A DNA stretch of 64,000 nucleotides from Macrocystis pyrifera (GCA_031763025.1 JASSKH010000030.1:8348653-8412652), one strand, 5' to 3'. Counted from the stretch's first letter, positions 1-11,116 are shown. Notes: generated from the sequence alone by a model not told the origin. Numbers and translations are program-made.

Positions 1-1721
1 CGATTCCATCTGGAAGAACACGGGAGCAGTTCTCTCCCCGTAGCACTTTGTCACGAACGGTGTAAGCGCAGGCGCGCGGGTGGCTACCTTTGCAAGCACA
101 GCCGTCCGTTTCACCGTGTTGAAGGCGTTTGAGCAGTCTGTGAGAAGCAGCAGTTTTTCGCCTCGTGGTGTACCTGGGCGTGTAGCGCTACCTGCTCCAC
201 CCCCCCTCGTACTCCGACTCCAAACCATCTCGCCTCGCGGTTGGTCTCCTCCAGTCGTGGTCACCACTGTCGCATGGTCCCGGCTGTGCGAAGGCGTCTC
301 CATGTCATCCCTACGCAGACGGAGCGGCGTTTTTCACCCAAGGCAGTAAGGTTGGATTGCAGGAAGAGCTGCCAGAATTGCGGCGGAAAGGCGTTTGGAT
401 CGTCGATAATTCTTCACAAGGCTTCAATGCCAGCCCCGAATTATTCGCGCCCAATGCCAGTCCTGATAATTGACTGCAGGTGTGAAAAGCGCAAGCCATC
501 GCTTCCTGCGCCTGATAGCGCGTTGCGAGAGTTGATGACCTCGAGGGCCACCTGTGGGTCGAACTCTTCCTCCGGGCGCCACTTGGGACCACTCCCTTCC
601 TCCGGGTCGGAAGAACTTGCTGCCACCGCTGCCGCTGCTGCTTCGGAGACGGCAGTTTGATCCTCCTCCGGGAACTTTGCTTTCACTCGCTCCCACGTTT
701 CCTCGCTCCCCGGCGCGCGCGGTTCCGCGAGGAGGCTGCGTGCTGCAGCAGTCACCCCCCCTGGATGGCGGCATGCTGATGACGCCCTCTTGAACAAATC
801 AGCGTCCGTCACTTCGCGAGCTTGACCACTCTGTCTTGTCGATGTTCGACGGGTATACTCCATTAACCACGGGAATAGAGTAGAAGGGTGAGATAACCGC
901 GTTCGACAGACGCGAACCTCTCGCGCCGCTTCACTCGGCCATCCTGCGAGTGCAGTAGAGCCGGGAGGATGTACCACAGCTTGATTGACCTCAAGAGTGA
1001 GGTCCTGGCGTCTCCGACTGTCTGTTGGGCGATGCTCTCCCAGGGCGTGGTTAAAGAGGCCAAGCACGTGGGTGATAAGCTTGGCGTGGGCAGTAGCCAA
1101 CGTTGACTGCACTTTAATACCAGTGAAGAAGTGTTGTTGGAGATCCTCAAGGGGAACATCGTCGAGTGGTCCTGCGATCCCCAACGTATTTTGGTCCCAG
1201 GGATAGAGGAGCCCATCCCGGCGCTCATCCTCGCGGTCGTCAGGTCTCCCTCCAAGTCCCGCTGCCGTAACGGGCAGTCCGGGGTCTGCCTGAACTGCCG
1301 CTTCTAGTGCTTCCCGTCTTCCATGAGGAATTGTGCATCCCCAAGCGCCGCAGAGCAGCGGCGCCTGCGCCCCGCCTCGCCTGGCTGCATTCACCACGCA
1401 CCGCGCATGCATTGCATGTCGGCGTCCACAAGGTAACCCCACCACTCGGTGTCCCCGGGCAATCGTTGCCCTACAGCCTCCGCAGGTCGTACTGTTTTGG
1501 TCGTCTGCGATGAAAGCGCGAAGTTGCGAGACGCTCCCTGGTGTTGGACCTCCTCCTTCTCCGTCCCCTCCTTCCCTGCGAAGTTCACTCCCTCCACCGC
1601 CAACCCCTTCCTCGCCAGGGGCCAGGGGCGGCTCGCCGCGCCCGGTCGAGAGATCCTTCCCCGGCTCGTGGCGGCCCCTCTTCCACTTATCGCCGCTCGT
1701 GATCCCCTTCCAGATTCGCAC
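1..1721 (-). pseudogene. Reverse transcriptase region of a degenerate retroelement, with an N-terminal RING-like finger
   Basis: On the minus strand a 426-codon open stretch (1721 to 441) has a basic, Gly-rich start and then a RING-like cluster: C80, C83, C98, H102, H105, C108, C124 and C129. It ends in SGAGSDGLRFSHLQ, the type of motif that precedes the fingers of many retroelement reverse transcriptases. Further RT blocks follow in other frames down to the window edge: a GEKRRSVCVGMTWRRL block (about 340-270), FGVGVRGGVEQVALHAQ (about 220-170), and LLLTDCSNAFNTVKR (about 145-100), which is RT motif A with its Asp codon near 136-138. The frame changes mean it cannot encode one intact protein. 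Motif C lies outside the window. By family knowledge this resembles non-LTR-like RTs common in algae and oomycetes; the exact clade and the endonuclease type cannot be told. Confidence 0.75.
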
Positions 1722-2172
1722 GGTCGACTTCGCCTGCCTCTTGCGCTCCCCCCACCCCCTACTGTGCCGGTGGGCGTGGACGCAGTTGCTTCAGTTGCTG
1801 CCGGGGTGTTGCTGGGCTGTGTCAGAGGGGGGGGCGAGCTTCCCGGCGCCGTGGCTTCCCTGTCCCTTGCGGTTTGGGGGTTCCCCGGGCTACCGAAGCA
1901 GCATGTCCTCGCTCCGCCTGCCCTCTTACCCCCGGTTCGCCTTCTGGCGATGGGGCTTCACCTTTCGGTGATGTCACTCCCGCTGCTAAAGGGTTGCTCT
2001 CCCGCGCCGGGTCCGTCCCTTCCGTTGTGGTTCCCGCCGTCGTTGGAGTGGCGTTGGGCTGTCTCGGGAGGGGGGACAAGTGTCCCGGTGCCATGGTATT
2101 CCCATCTTCAGCAGTGCGAAAGTTCTCCGCGGCAACATAGCCAGCATCTCCTGGCTCTGCCTGCCGCCTTAC

Positions 2173-3226
2173 TCACGGGTCGCCTTCAGACACCGAAGCC
2201 TCTCCTACTGATAGCGTCACCCCCGCTGCTAACGGGCTACTCTCCAGTGCCGGGCCCATTCCTTCCGCTGTTGCCCTCGCCGCCGTCGGGGAAGGAGGCA
2301 GCGCGTTCCTTGGCTCAAACACATTTATGGACCCTAGGGTCCCCGCCTCCGTCGGAAAAGGAGGCAGCGCCTCCCCTGCTTTCAGCGCGTTTCGGACCCC
2401 TAGGGTCCACCTCGTCAACCGATCTTCCCATGGGGAGTCGAGGCCCGCCAGAAACTCTTGGACATGGGGTAGCATGTAGATCCTCCGATTCTGGAGCCGG
2501 AGCACGATGTCCTGCGGTCGGATACTGTACGCGGCGAAAACCACACGGTAGTGACCGGCTGCCGCTCGCCATTCTTTCGGTCGGGGAAAGTCGAGGTAGG
2601 CTCCCTGGGGCAGGCCGAGAGCATCGCTGAACAGGGTGCACAACAGGAACGAAGAGGTAGGACTTCCCCCATGGGTCCTCACCATCTCTTCCCAGGTATT
2701 GTGGCAACCAGTCGTGACGTAACTGGCCGGCTCCAGCCGGGGGTCGTCCTCCTCCAAGAGTTCTGCGAACTGCAGGGCTCCTGCTGCCGCAGACCATCTT
2801 CCCCCTAACCGTGGCCTTGGAAGGTCCTCAGCCAGCTCCGCAGGATGGCGCGGCCGGTTTCTTGCCAGCCATTCAGAGCGACACGCAGCGCATGGCTGTG
2901 GGTCTGCTTGCCCACTCGCGAGGCGTTCCGCACGATCCAGCATGCAGCGGGCATTGCACTTGCTCTCCGTGGGGGCACGGAATGGATGTCCATAAAGAGT
3001 CTACCCCCAAATCTCCAGTAGATTCCTCTAGAGCCCGCCCGCAGTACGTGCAGGGAGAGGCACCCCTGTTTCCCGCATTCTGACGCCTTTCTACTGCACT
3101 CCTAGTGTCACCTCCCTGTCCAATCGGTCCCATCTGTAACCGGTCGCTCTCCGGCGCCATGTCCGTTCCCTCCGACGTGGTTGCCACCGCCGTCAAAAAG
3201 GGAGGAAGCGCGTCACTCGTCTCCAA
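2173..3226 (-). pseudogene. RING-like module, copy 2, of the RT element (frameshifted)
   Basis: Two overlapping minus-strand frames together form one module. The upstream frame gives a CTYCGRALEES start and a PCPHGEQVQ segment. A small insertion near 2950-2965 shifts the frame, after which CMLDRAERL and CAACRS complete a RING-H2-like ligand set. The module continues with an HGGSPTSSFL block, then FPRPKEWRAAAGHYRVVFAA, then IRPQD. The same blocks appear in the same order in the module at 3279-4058, so this is a tandem duplicate. The Pro/Ala/Ser/Glu-rich tail repeats a spacer (SSPLAAGVTL type) that also occurs near 1990-2060 and 3135-3215. The function of the conserved block after the finger is not recognised. 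Confidence 0.6.
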
Positions 3227-3278
3227 CGCGCGTTGGACCCCGAGGGTTCACCTCGCTAGGCGTTCTTCACATTCGACG

Positions 3279-4058
3279 TCAAGGCCTACCAGATGCTACA
3301 TGGGGTCCGATGTAAAGTCTTTGATATGGAAATCGGAGCAGGACGTCCTGCGGTTGGATGGCATATGCCGCGAACAGCGTACGGTAATGGCCGGCCGCCG
3401 CTTCCCATCCCCTCGGTCGGGGGAAATTGAGGTATGTCCCTTGAGGTATGTCCAGCGCATCGCAAAACAGGGAGCACATCAAGAACGAGGAGGTCGGGCT
3501 CCCACCATGGGCGCGTAACATGAGCCCAAATGTGCCAAAAGCCCCAGCTGTGACGTAGCTGGCTGGCTCCGGTCCGGGGTTGCCCCGCTGAACGCGGGCG
3601 GCGAACTGCAGGGCGCCCCTCACCGCCACCCACTTTCCACCGTGCTCATTCATGTGCAGCCCTCTAGCCAGCTCTGCCGGGTGGGGAGGTCGGCTTCTTC
3701 CCGGCCACGCCGAGCGACACGCAACACAGGGCCTAGGGTCTGCATGCCCTCTCGCGAGGTGTTCCGCGCGGTCCAGCATGCAGCGGGCGTGCACAAAGCC
3801 TCCGTGGGCGCACGAAACGGGTGCGCGAACGTAGTTGTATTCTGACTCCCCAACAGAACCATCGAGAGGCCAACCGCAATATGTGCACCATAAATCGTCG
3901 GACTCCTCTAATCCCCCTTCCACGCCCTGATTCCCTTCAACCTGGATCGCGGCCTCCTCGACACCCGACTCCAGTGATCTCCACAGTGTTTCCAACTGTC
4001 TCTGTTGGTGCGCACCCTCTGCGGTAGTGCGGTCGTACCTCAGGTGGAGCCTGGGCAC
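3279..4058 (-). pseudogene. RING-like module, copy 1, of the RT element
   Basis: This is a 259-codon open frame on the minus strand. Residues 1-50 are helical and Gln/Glu-rich. A RING-H2-like finger follows with C58, C61, C83, H85, H90, C93, C111 and C114. A downstream domain holds ALQFAARVQ, HGGSPTSSFLMCSLFCDAL, FPRPRGWEAAAGHYRTLFAA and IQPQDVLLRF. Those blocks match the copy at 2173-3226 closely at the protein level despite many base changes, which suggests past selection on the protein. It lies between the N-terminal finger (4632-5120) and the RT (1-1721), all on the same strand, so it was probably part of one long ORF or of a multi-module polyprotein. An independent host gene family carrying this domain is a less likely alternative. 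Confidence 0.6.
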
Positions 4059-4113
4059 TATTGCCGTGAGCCGGACGTTCTACGAAGTGGTACTCCTGTC
4101 CCTCCTGGGATAG

Positions 4114-4640
4114 CTACCCCAAACTGATCATCTCCCCTGCCGCCTGCCCCCTCCACGCTTTCTGTGGTACATCTCCTGTGAACGAGCCAGCCACCAAAAG
4201 CGAACCGCGCTGGTCATCCTCCATGTGCCTGTTACAGGCCCCACACGGCGCTTGCGCCTCGGCTGGGGGGTCGTGCCACGCCATTCTCCTTGTATGTCCT
4301 CCTCGCTTCGCTCTGTGGCGCTCCTTGATAAATCCACCGTTTCTGGAGTAATTTGGACCCTTCCCATGAGGCGGAGCTCGGCAGCGGTGACCCTGTCTCT
4401 TGTGGCGCTTTCTTCCGCCGTGTCCACCGATCTGCCGAGAGCTCGAATCTGTTGGAAGAGGAGGTGTAGATCCACCTCTTCTTGTTGATCCTCGTGCAGG
4501 GCTGGATTTGGGCACGTGACTTGGTGTACCCCACCGAAAATCCTGGCTCCGGGAATTGCGTCTTCGCAGAATCCTGAGCACAACGGCGGTGTACCTCGCA
4601 CGAACAAGACACTTGTACGCAGGCCGTCGCTTCAAACCAG
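4114..4640 (-). pseudogene. Charged linker region of the RT element, frame-broken
   Basis: Three minus-strand frames stay open in patches here. The most protein-like stretch reads through LHLLFQQIRALGRSVDTAEE and RVTAAELRLMG, a likely coiled-coil or helical segment, and then a second frame gives APCGACNRHMEDDQRGS, which could be the first C-x2-C pair of another zinc finger. Frame changes separate these parts. Position and strand place it between the first finger and the duplicated modules. No function can be assigned. Confidence 0.4.
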
Positions 4641-5120
4641 ACCCTGACAAATGCTGCATATCACTCGCCGCCTCCTCTCGCCTCTTGTGGTCCCTGTTGG
4701 TGCCTCCGCTCCTCCGTTAGCCGGAATCTCTTGCTGTGCGATCGTCAGCGCCTCTACCATAACTTCATTGCTGTGTTGACGTAGCGCCATCCTGTCGGCC
4801 TCGTTGATCGTTACGGTCGCTCTGCACGCCGGACACCTCAGGTTGCCCCCCGCCCTGACTCTGAGCGCGGCGTAGCATGGAAGATGCAGTCGATGGGGGC
4901 AGCTCCCTAAATATACCATCGGGGCAGCCAAGGTCTCGTAACAGAAACTACAGTCCTCCGTGACTTCCTCCCGGAGCTGATCTTCTACGGGCGATGGCGA
5001 AGGTGTCCGTAGCGGCGACGGGGGCAATTCGGACGTCGGCGCGAGTTCTGAACTATTTCCTTCCGGCAACCGTGCGGCGCCCTCTCCGCACATCCTTACG
5101 TATCGACACGCGAACAACAA
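4632..5120 (-). pseudogene. RING-H2 finger segment at the upstream end of the RT element
   Basis: This 162-codon frame contains a textbook RING-H2 ligand pattern: C57, C60, C74, H76, H79, C82, C96 and C99, with spacing C-x2-C-x13-C-x-H-x2-H-x2-C-x13-C-x2-C. RING-H2 fingers usually act as E3 ubiquitin ligases, but that activity is not demonstrated here. A Pro/Ser-rich stretch precedes the finger (residues 30-50), and an Arg-rich end leads into another CSIC pair just before the stop. The start codon lies directly beside a (TAC)n tract, so the true 5' end may be further upstream or lost. The same strand and order as the RT fragments point to a shared element; a separate small host RING gene is the alternative. 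Confidence 0.55.
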
Positions 5121-5132
5121 TGCCGATAGCTA

Positions 5133-5326
5133 CTACTGTTACTATTACTACTACTACTACTACTACTACTACTGCTGCTACTACTAATGCTACTACTACT
5201 ACTATCTCCACTGCTACTATTACTACTACCACCAATACTCCTGCTATTACTACTATTACTACCACCACCACCACCACCACCTCTACTACTACTACTACTA
5301 CTACTACCACTACTACCAATACTCGT
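5133..5326. repeat. (TAC)n / (ACC)n microsatellite
   Basis: An imperfect trinucleotide tract, mostly ACT/TAC with an ACC block near 5261-5281. Open frames across it encode only Thr or Val runs and are not genes. Confidence 0.95.
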
Positions 5327-5598
5327 AGACGGTTGCTAAAACCAAGCATATAGCTGGCTATTTCGGGGTCCCAGAGGGGTTGACACTGTTAAGACCAAGC
5401 AGGCGAATCGCCTACCCAATCTAAGCCTTGTAGCAATACCACTCTGTTCGATAATAAAACATCCGTTTGTGATATAATATATATATATCATTGGGTCTTA
5501 TATTCCCGGCCATAGTTGTACCAGTAGTAGATATAGTGTTATGAGGCTTGGATTGGGAAGGCGATGGGTCAACCTTTTACCTTTAGCCCAACGGACTA

Positions 5599-5703
5599 TT
5601 ACGGAGGTCCATAGTTAATAAGACCTATGGTACACATAAAAACCTATTCATTTACCTATTTTTACTGACAAAATTTGGTCCCGTTAACTATGGACCCCCG
5701 TAA
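5599..5703. mobile_element. MITE family 1, copy 1 (nested in an LTR-like repeat)
   Basis: This 105-bp element has terminal inverted repeats starting TTACGGAGGTCCATAGTTAA and ending in the complement. It interrupts a sequence that is present uninterrupted at 5918-5990 (AACGGACTAAGACC), which serves as a paralogous empty site. Comparison of the two supports a TA target duplication with one base lost on the right side. There is no coding capacity, so mobility would need a transposase supplied from elsewhere. Confidence 0.85.
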
Positions 5704-5711
5704 AAGACCTT

Positions 5712-5777
5712 AACAAATGGCGACGACGGCAGAACATGGGTCGTTGGTCGTGAGTTCGAATCTCACGTCCACCATGA
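5712..5777 (+). other. tRNA-like segment (B box), not a functional tRNA
   Basis: GTGAGTTCGAATCTCAC forms a T-arm with a good B box (GTTCGAATC), followed by GTCCACCA. The upstream part does not pair to give an acceptor stem or a credible anticodon arm. It is more likely a tRNA-derived SINE head or a retroelement priming remnant. Confidence 0.4.
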
Positions 5778-5918
5778 AATCGCTTTTTAAAGAAAAGTGA
5801 GTTTCCTCATGTCAAGAATCTGAAAAAATACTTCTGGATCCACCCCAGACATTGGAACCGCGTATTGGTGTCACGCGTCGACCCGTATATATATCCGGTC
5901 CGTTCCAGGGGGGGAGAG

Positions 5919-6151
5919 TGTTATGAGGCTTAGATTGGGTAGTAGGCGATTGGTTAACCTTTTACCTTTAGCCCAACGGACTAAGACCTTAACCATAGTT
6001 TAGGGTCAGCCGAAGAAGCGAAAACGAAAAAACACGATAAAATAGCTTGGCCCTCTAGGGTCGGCGGGTAGTTGTTATGATACTGTGACGCCGCGTTGCT
6101 TGTTGCGTCTCTCGGTTTTAGTAGTCCCTAGTACACGCAGCCCTCATAGCA
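5919..6151 (+). mobile_element. Candidate solo or terminal LTR
   Basis: The segment begins TGTTATGAGG and ends CCTCATAGCA, which are near-perfect 10-bp inverted ends with the TG...CA limits of LTRs. Directly upstream is a purine run, CCAGGGGGGAGAG, that looks like a polypurine tract. Its first 70 bp are repeated at about 5538-5600, where MITE copy 1 has inserted. No gag or pol sequence was recognised nearby, and a clear target duplication was not found, so the LTR call is tentative. Confidence 0.4.
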
Positions 6152-7189
6152 CTCTAGCTGTGCCCCTTCTGTCTCGCATGATGACTACCATGTTAGGACC
6201 TTCGCCACAAGACAAGGCATGGGGCCTAGCGGATATATATATATGTTTTTGAATTGTGATCGCTGTCTCCTTTTTAGAGTTTCCTCGTTCGCCAACCCGG
6301 TTCAGTGAACAACCCTTTCGTACTTCCTTGGGCCCCAGACAATGGCTCCAGTGAAACGCTTGTACGTCCTTCTTTTGCCTTCATTTGGGTCTTCGTTTTC
6401 TTCTTCGGCCTTCGCTTCGGTTTCAGCCTCATTTTGCGTTCGTCTTTCTTTGTTTTCATTTTGGGTGATTTTTTCTTTCGCCTCTGCTATGAGTTCGGTG
6501 TCTCTCTCTCCTTTAGTCTCCCTTTCCGTGGTTGTTCGCAGCGAACACTCCCTCTTCGTAGTGTTTGGGGTTTATTACGAGGTGTGGGGGGATCTATAGC
6601 CTCATTTCTTTTGTTTCGAATAGCCGCATCTTCGACCACCTTTCCCTGGCCGTTCGGGATGAACTTTGTCATCACCCTCCGACCATCTTGTGGTCTGCAT
6701 ATACGACTATTCAGGGTGGGCTAATGTGATATGAGTAGAGTATTCATGGGCTATAGATATAGATAATACGTTGCAGTCTTGTAGTTCCACGAATACGAGA
6801 ATAATCCAAAGAATGGATTAACCCGGCGGATATTCCGTTAGTCGAGAGTATCGTTATTTTAGGAATGTTCCTTGATGCAGATAGGACTACGAAGTGAGAA
6901 GTTCTTATATTAGCAGAAGAACGATCGGTAGCCATAGGAAAGTTCTGTTGGAGTACATCAGATAAGAGGAATTTAGGAGAGCTTGTGGCGTGGGGTGGGA
7001 CGAGTATATCTGGGCGTCGAGTCCCGCCCCCCTACCTCTCACTTCTCTACCAGAGCACCTCCTCAGCTCTCGCCATCAACAAGAAGATCTAAATCAGAAG
7101 AAGCGAAGCACTGCTTTCCAGCTGCCAGAACAACCTGCGTCCCTTGCCACTACCCTTACCACTACCCTAGAGCGGGCTCCGCATCACAA
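6152..7189. other. No gene recognised
   Basis: A Lys/Arg/Glu-rich frame is open in two pieces on the minus strand (6675-6487 and 6459-6274), with a Phe/Ser-rich frame opposite. Neither matches a family I know. The basic, charged composition could be a retroelement polyprotein scrap next to the LTR-like segment. The rest is unremarkable AT-rich DNA. Confidence 0.4.
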
Positions 7190-7470
7190 TACTGCCTTTG
7201 AATAAGGTTGAACGCCCGGTAATTATATACCCGGGTTCAGGGACTGGGATCGTATTAGTAATACTTGGAAGGCGTATCTTAGGTGAAAAGCCATGGGGCT
7301 TTCCAGAGGGGCACGAGCTTGGTCTCAATCTCCGCGTGCACGAAAGGAATAAAGCTGCTCTTTTTCTATCTCTAAGCAAGCAACACACGTGAGTACCAAC
7401 GAGTATACCGACTTAATAGGCAAACCTGTCCTGGGGTACAAAGTGTCCCGCCCGCATGATCTCAACATTG
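7190..7470 (+). repeat. Dispersed coding-remnant repeat, copy 1
   Basis: About 280 bp match the minus strand of 60482-60752, with the invariant core CTAAGCAAGCAACACACGTG. In both copies one frame reads roughly WDRI-x2-TW-x-A followed by SPRARKE and a stop, which suggests the 3' end of a decayed element ORF. This copy has in-frame stops. Confidence 0.65.
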
Positions 7471-7487
7471 TATTGTTTTTTTACTAC

Positions 7488-7889
<402 letters not shown>

Positions 7890-8359
7890 GTTCGACAAAG
7901 TGCACTGCTGTTAATATGTGTGCCACATTGATCACTCATACTTGTGAACACTCCGAAAGAAGTCCGTCCGTGAGAGCCAGTATACGCAAAAAGTATTACA
8001 GCAGCAGTAGGTGGTTGTGTGACTACTACGTGACGCCATCCGGGTAACTATACCGCCTTGACCCCTACGGATTATCGGGTAGATAGGAGCAGGTGCATTC
8101 TGTCGTATGGTCTCTACTACTTTTAGGTACTATATCCCTAATTTAGTAACACCATGCATGCATATACCTGGTATTTCCATGTGTGTGCATGGTCTACTAC
8201 GCTGAACGAAAATCACCACCAGTCAGGGACGTTTGTACGCATGCAGATTTTTTACGTATTGTTGTATAACAAGTCGTACCATACGTGTAATAACCGAGCA
8301 ATCTTTTACGCTAAACGGCCTGCGCCAGTCAGGGGCTCTTGTGTGTGTGTGTGTGTGTG

Positions 8360-8470
8360 TTCTTCACATTAAACCGTTCTTCTACTCGTCGACATCCAGC
8401 AAGCCCAGTGTCCGTGCTGATTCTTCACCCTAGAAATATACGAGCTCTACGACACAGAGATAACACACCC
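8360..8470 (+). repeat. Dispersed repeat family (CACATTAAACCGTTCTT), copy 1
   Basis: The segment TTCACATTAAACCGTTCTT, then CGACATCCAGCA, then CAGTGTCCGTGCTGATTCTT recurs at 42888-42985 on the same strand, at 42675-42725 as a partial copy, and inverted at 45465-45580. A (TG)n run precedes it here. There is no coding capacity, and the element type is unknown. Confidence 0.7.
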
Positions 8471-9028
8471 GTAATGCATTAATAGCCTACGCAATACCAT
8501 GCCTTCGCACTAGGTGCGGCCGACACAACATACATACAGACGCCAGCAACCAAAATACACCATAAAGAAAGAGAAGCAACGAAGAAACCAAACCGAAAAA
8601 GAACAAGAAAAAGAAAAAGAAAAGGAGAAGAATCCCAAATAAATAAATAAAATGGGAAGCCAAAGCTCAGACACATACATACTTACCCCGAGCATGAGCC
8701 AAAAGGGACGTGCAAGGGGAAAGATACGAGAAGGAAAAAGGGGACTATGCATCCCGGTGAACACTTGTGGTCATGCGGCACGTCCATTCGTAGGTCAGGC
8801 AACGTCCAGTCTTCGCCGACCCAAACGTTCGCCGCCTTTCTTTTACCATTTACGAACTTTGTTTTTGTTGAGCTACATATACAAGTAAGTATACCCGTTG
8901 ACCGTTAACCGGGGACCCTCGTACTTAACGCATAGCCCCAGGCGTCTTGAAGGAGGGGCGTCGGACGTTGCCAACGTTTGTCACCTGTTCCTTGTTCACA
9001 CCCAAGAGGGCCGTGTGAATAGTTCATA
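8471..9028. other. No gene recognised
   Basis: Lys/Arg codon-rich purine sequence at 8560-8640 on the plus strand; otherwise nothing with protein-like or RNA-like features. Confidence 0.5.
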
Positions 9029-9145
9029 TTAATGCGAAGGACCATAGTAAATAGCACCTACCTACGGCACACACAAAAACCTCTATATTTCCCTATTAAT
9101 ACTAACAATATTTGGTCCCTTTTACTATGTATGGGTCCCACGTAA
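9029..9145. mobile_element. MITE family 1, copy 2 (diverged)
   Basis: Contains GGACCATAGTAAATAG at the left and ATATTTGGTCCCTTTTACTA at the right. Both ends have drifted from the consensus, and the right end shows a small duplication (ACTATGTATGGGTCC). It lies 15 bp from copy 3. Confidence 0.7.
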
Positions 9146-9159
9146 TAACAATAGTAGTA

Positions 9160-9264
9160 TTACGGGGGTCCATAGTTAATAGGACCTATGGTATACATAA
9201 AAACCTATATATTTACCTATTTTTACTAACAAAATTTGGTCCCGTTAACTATGGACCCCCGAAA
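9160..9264. mobile_element. MITE family 1, copy 3
   Basis: Starts TTACGGGGGTCCATAGTTAA and closes with the matching inverted end, flanked on both sides by TA. It has the same orientation as copies 1 and 2. Confidence 0.9.
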
Positions 9265-9338
9265 TAGTAGACCGCTTGATTTAAGCTTCGAAGATACAAT
9301 GTACCCCAAAGGGAAAACCCAACGAAAAGTAAACGATT

Positions 9339-9510
9339 GACCCTTTCAGGAGTGCAGTCCCGTTCTGGGGACAAACTACTGACAATTTGTCAGTAGTTTG
9401 TCCCATTTTGGGGACAAAATACTTACAATTTGTAAGTAGTTGGGGACAAAATACTTACAATTTGTAAGTAATTTATCCTCAAAACGAGACTGCAGCCCTA
9501 CAAGCCAAGG
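9339..9510. repeat. Inverted-repeat family 2 (GTCCCGTTTTGGGGACAAA), copy 1
   Basis: Left end CCCTTTCAGGAGTGCAGTCC, then GGGGACAAACTACT and its complement around a central ACAATTTGT. The middle is duplicated, giving three small hairpins before the closing AACGAGACTGCAGCCCT. It looks like a foldback MITE with an expanded centre. Confidence 0.75.
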
Positions 9511-9549
9511 GTTGAAGTATGACTACTGGACAAATCGAACAGAAAATGA

Positions 9550-9880
9550 CCTATACTGTGAAGGTATTACCCACTGAGCTCTAGGGGTAAAAGATCGATC
9601 GACTACCCACCCCAGGGTAACCTTTGTGACACGCTCCCCCCCTCTCTGGACGGCGGGATGTTTGGGGCGTCGGTACCGTTTACGGCCGTACCCTAACCTA
9701 CCCGCCTCGTTTCAATACTTGGGGAACCAGGGAGATGTGTTCTTTTTTATAGGCACGCGCAAGCGTTTCTGTAAAAGAAACATTCGAAGTGAGATTCGAA
9801 CCCGTGTCCTCGACGACGTCAATTGTGATGGTGTTACCGACTGAGATATAGCGGGAACAGATCGATCTATTGTCCAGCCC
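9550..9880 (-). other. tRNA-like A-box and B-box remnants (candidate SINE heads)
   Basis: On the minus strand, AGAGCTCAGTGGGTAATACC (about 9590-9565) looks like a tRNA A-box region. ATCTCAGTCGGTAACACCA followed by GGGTTCGAATCTCACTTCG (about 9848-9780) has both A and B boxes. A third A-box-like piece occurs at 17205-17250. The acceptor stems do not pair, so these are tRNA-derived repeats, not tRNA genes. Confidence 0.4.
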
Positions 9881-9902
9881 ACGGTAACCCTTACAACGTT
9901 TG

Positions 9903-10025
9903 TCCCCAAAACTAGACTGCAGTCCCAAAAGCGCTGTTAGGCCGCAGTCAGCCCCGTTTTGGGGACAAACTACTTACAAATTGTAAGTGGTTTGTCCTCA
10001 GAACGGCATTGACTACTACAGTCCT
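9903..10025. repeat. Inverted-repeat family 2, copies 2 and 3 (partial)
   Basis: A right-end fragment (GTCCCCAAAACTAGACTGCAG) is followed by a fuller copy around GGGGACAAACTACTTACAA. The tips are eroded. Confidence 0.6.
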
Positions 10026-10552
10026 CGAAGGCTGAGGTATGATTACTGCATACGTCGAACGTACTATGTATGATCTACTTACTGTAGATGATGTACAGTA
10101 GATCCTACCCTGCAGTTGTCATGTGATGGGCTGCTTGTTCTTAAGTTGAGCTGTTTTCGAGGTGCTCGCGCAAACCTCTCTCGCGACTTTCTCTTCTCCT
10201 TCTCCACCCACACCGTCTCCTCTTCCGAGTCCGCTGATAAAATCGACACAAGAGCAGGAACCATCTTCTTTCACCAGCTCTGAGGAGCTCGCAGCTCGTG
10301 CTGCATCTGTCGATCAGCGACGATTGAGTGCTTGCCTCTGCCGTATGCACAAGGATAGCCATCAATAAAGGAGCTGTACAGTACAGACCAAACACAGGAA
10401 ACATGTGCCACGTACGTACGTAGATCATGCAGATCTTGCGGGTCCTACCCCGCTACACGAACTAGATCATACAGATCAGGGATTTATCTATCTGCCCTAA
10501 AAGATCTAGTTCATCAGGTGATCTGTAGATGATCTATCCGCTGTGTGGAATA

Positions 10553-10755
10553 CAGTAGTGCCGGTCCCTCTATAGTGCCGGTTGCCCGCTATATATAGTG
10601 CCTGTGGAATCGTTTGGAGCATACATATGGGATTGACCAGTGCGGTAGTGTGCGGAGTAATTAGTGCCGGTTGGTTGCCGCTATACATTGTGCCGATATT
10701 TGTTGATTGGCGCATACATACCGGCACTATATCATACAGAGACCGCCACTATTGT
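10553..10755. repeat. GTGCCGGTT...CCGGCAC repeat family
   Basis: Several units of GTGCCGGTTGCCCGCTATA and TATAGTGCC alternate, ending in an inverted CCGGCACTATATCAT. Related sequence lies at 60248-60297 and 60893-60990. It looks like a short inverted-repeat element with internal duplications. Confidence 0.55.
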
Positions 10756-11084
10756 TCATGTAAAGCGCACACTCATACATGACACAAAGCACACACGCAC
10801 CCTGATGGCATAGGGCAGCACGGACGAAGGACCGAGGGAATCCTCAGCCAGGCAGGCGAACACGTCTGCCAGGTAATTGATGAGCGGTCGCATGCTACAA
10901 ATCATAATGCCGCAATAGGGGAGAGGGGATGCCGTATCAGCCACAGGCCACCACCACGTCAACCGTCGGCGAAAAACAGCACACCATCTTCGTCTTCGTC
11001 GATACGTCTCGGCCAAACCGCTCCGTCGGGATAAAACTAAAGATCATCAACGCCAAAAATAAACCAGGAGAACGGCACACGATC

Positions 11085-11116
<32 letters not shown>

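Noticed and set aside
5712..5777. tRNA gene
   Set aside because: Only the T-arm and 3' end fit; no acceptor stem or anticodon arm can be paired.
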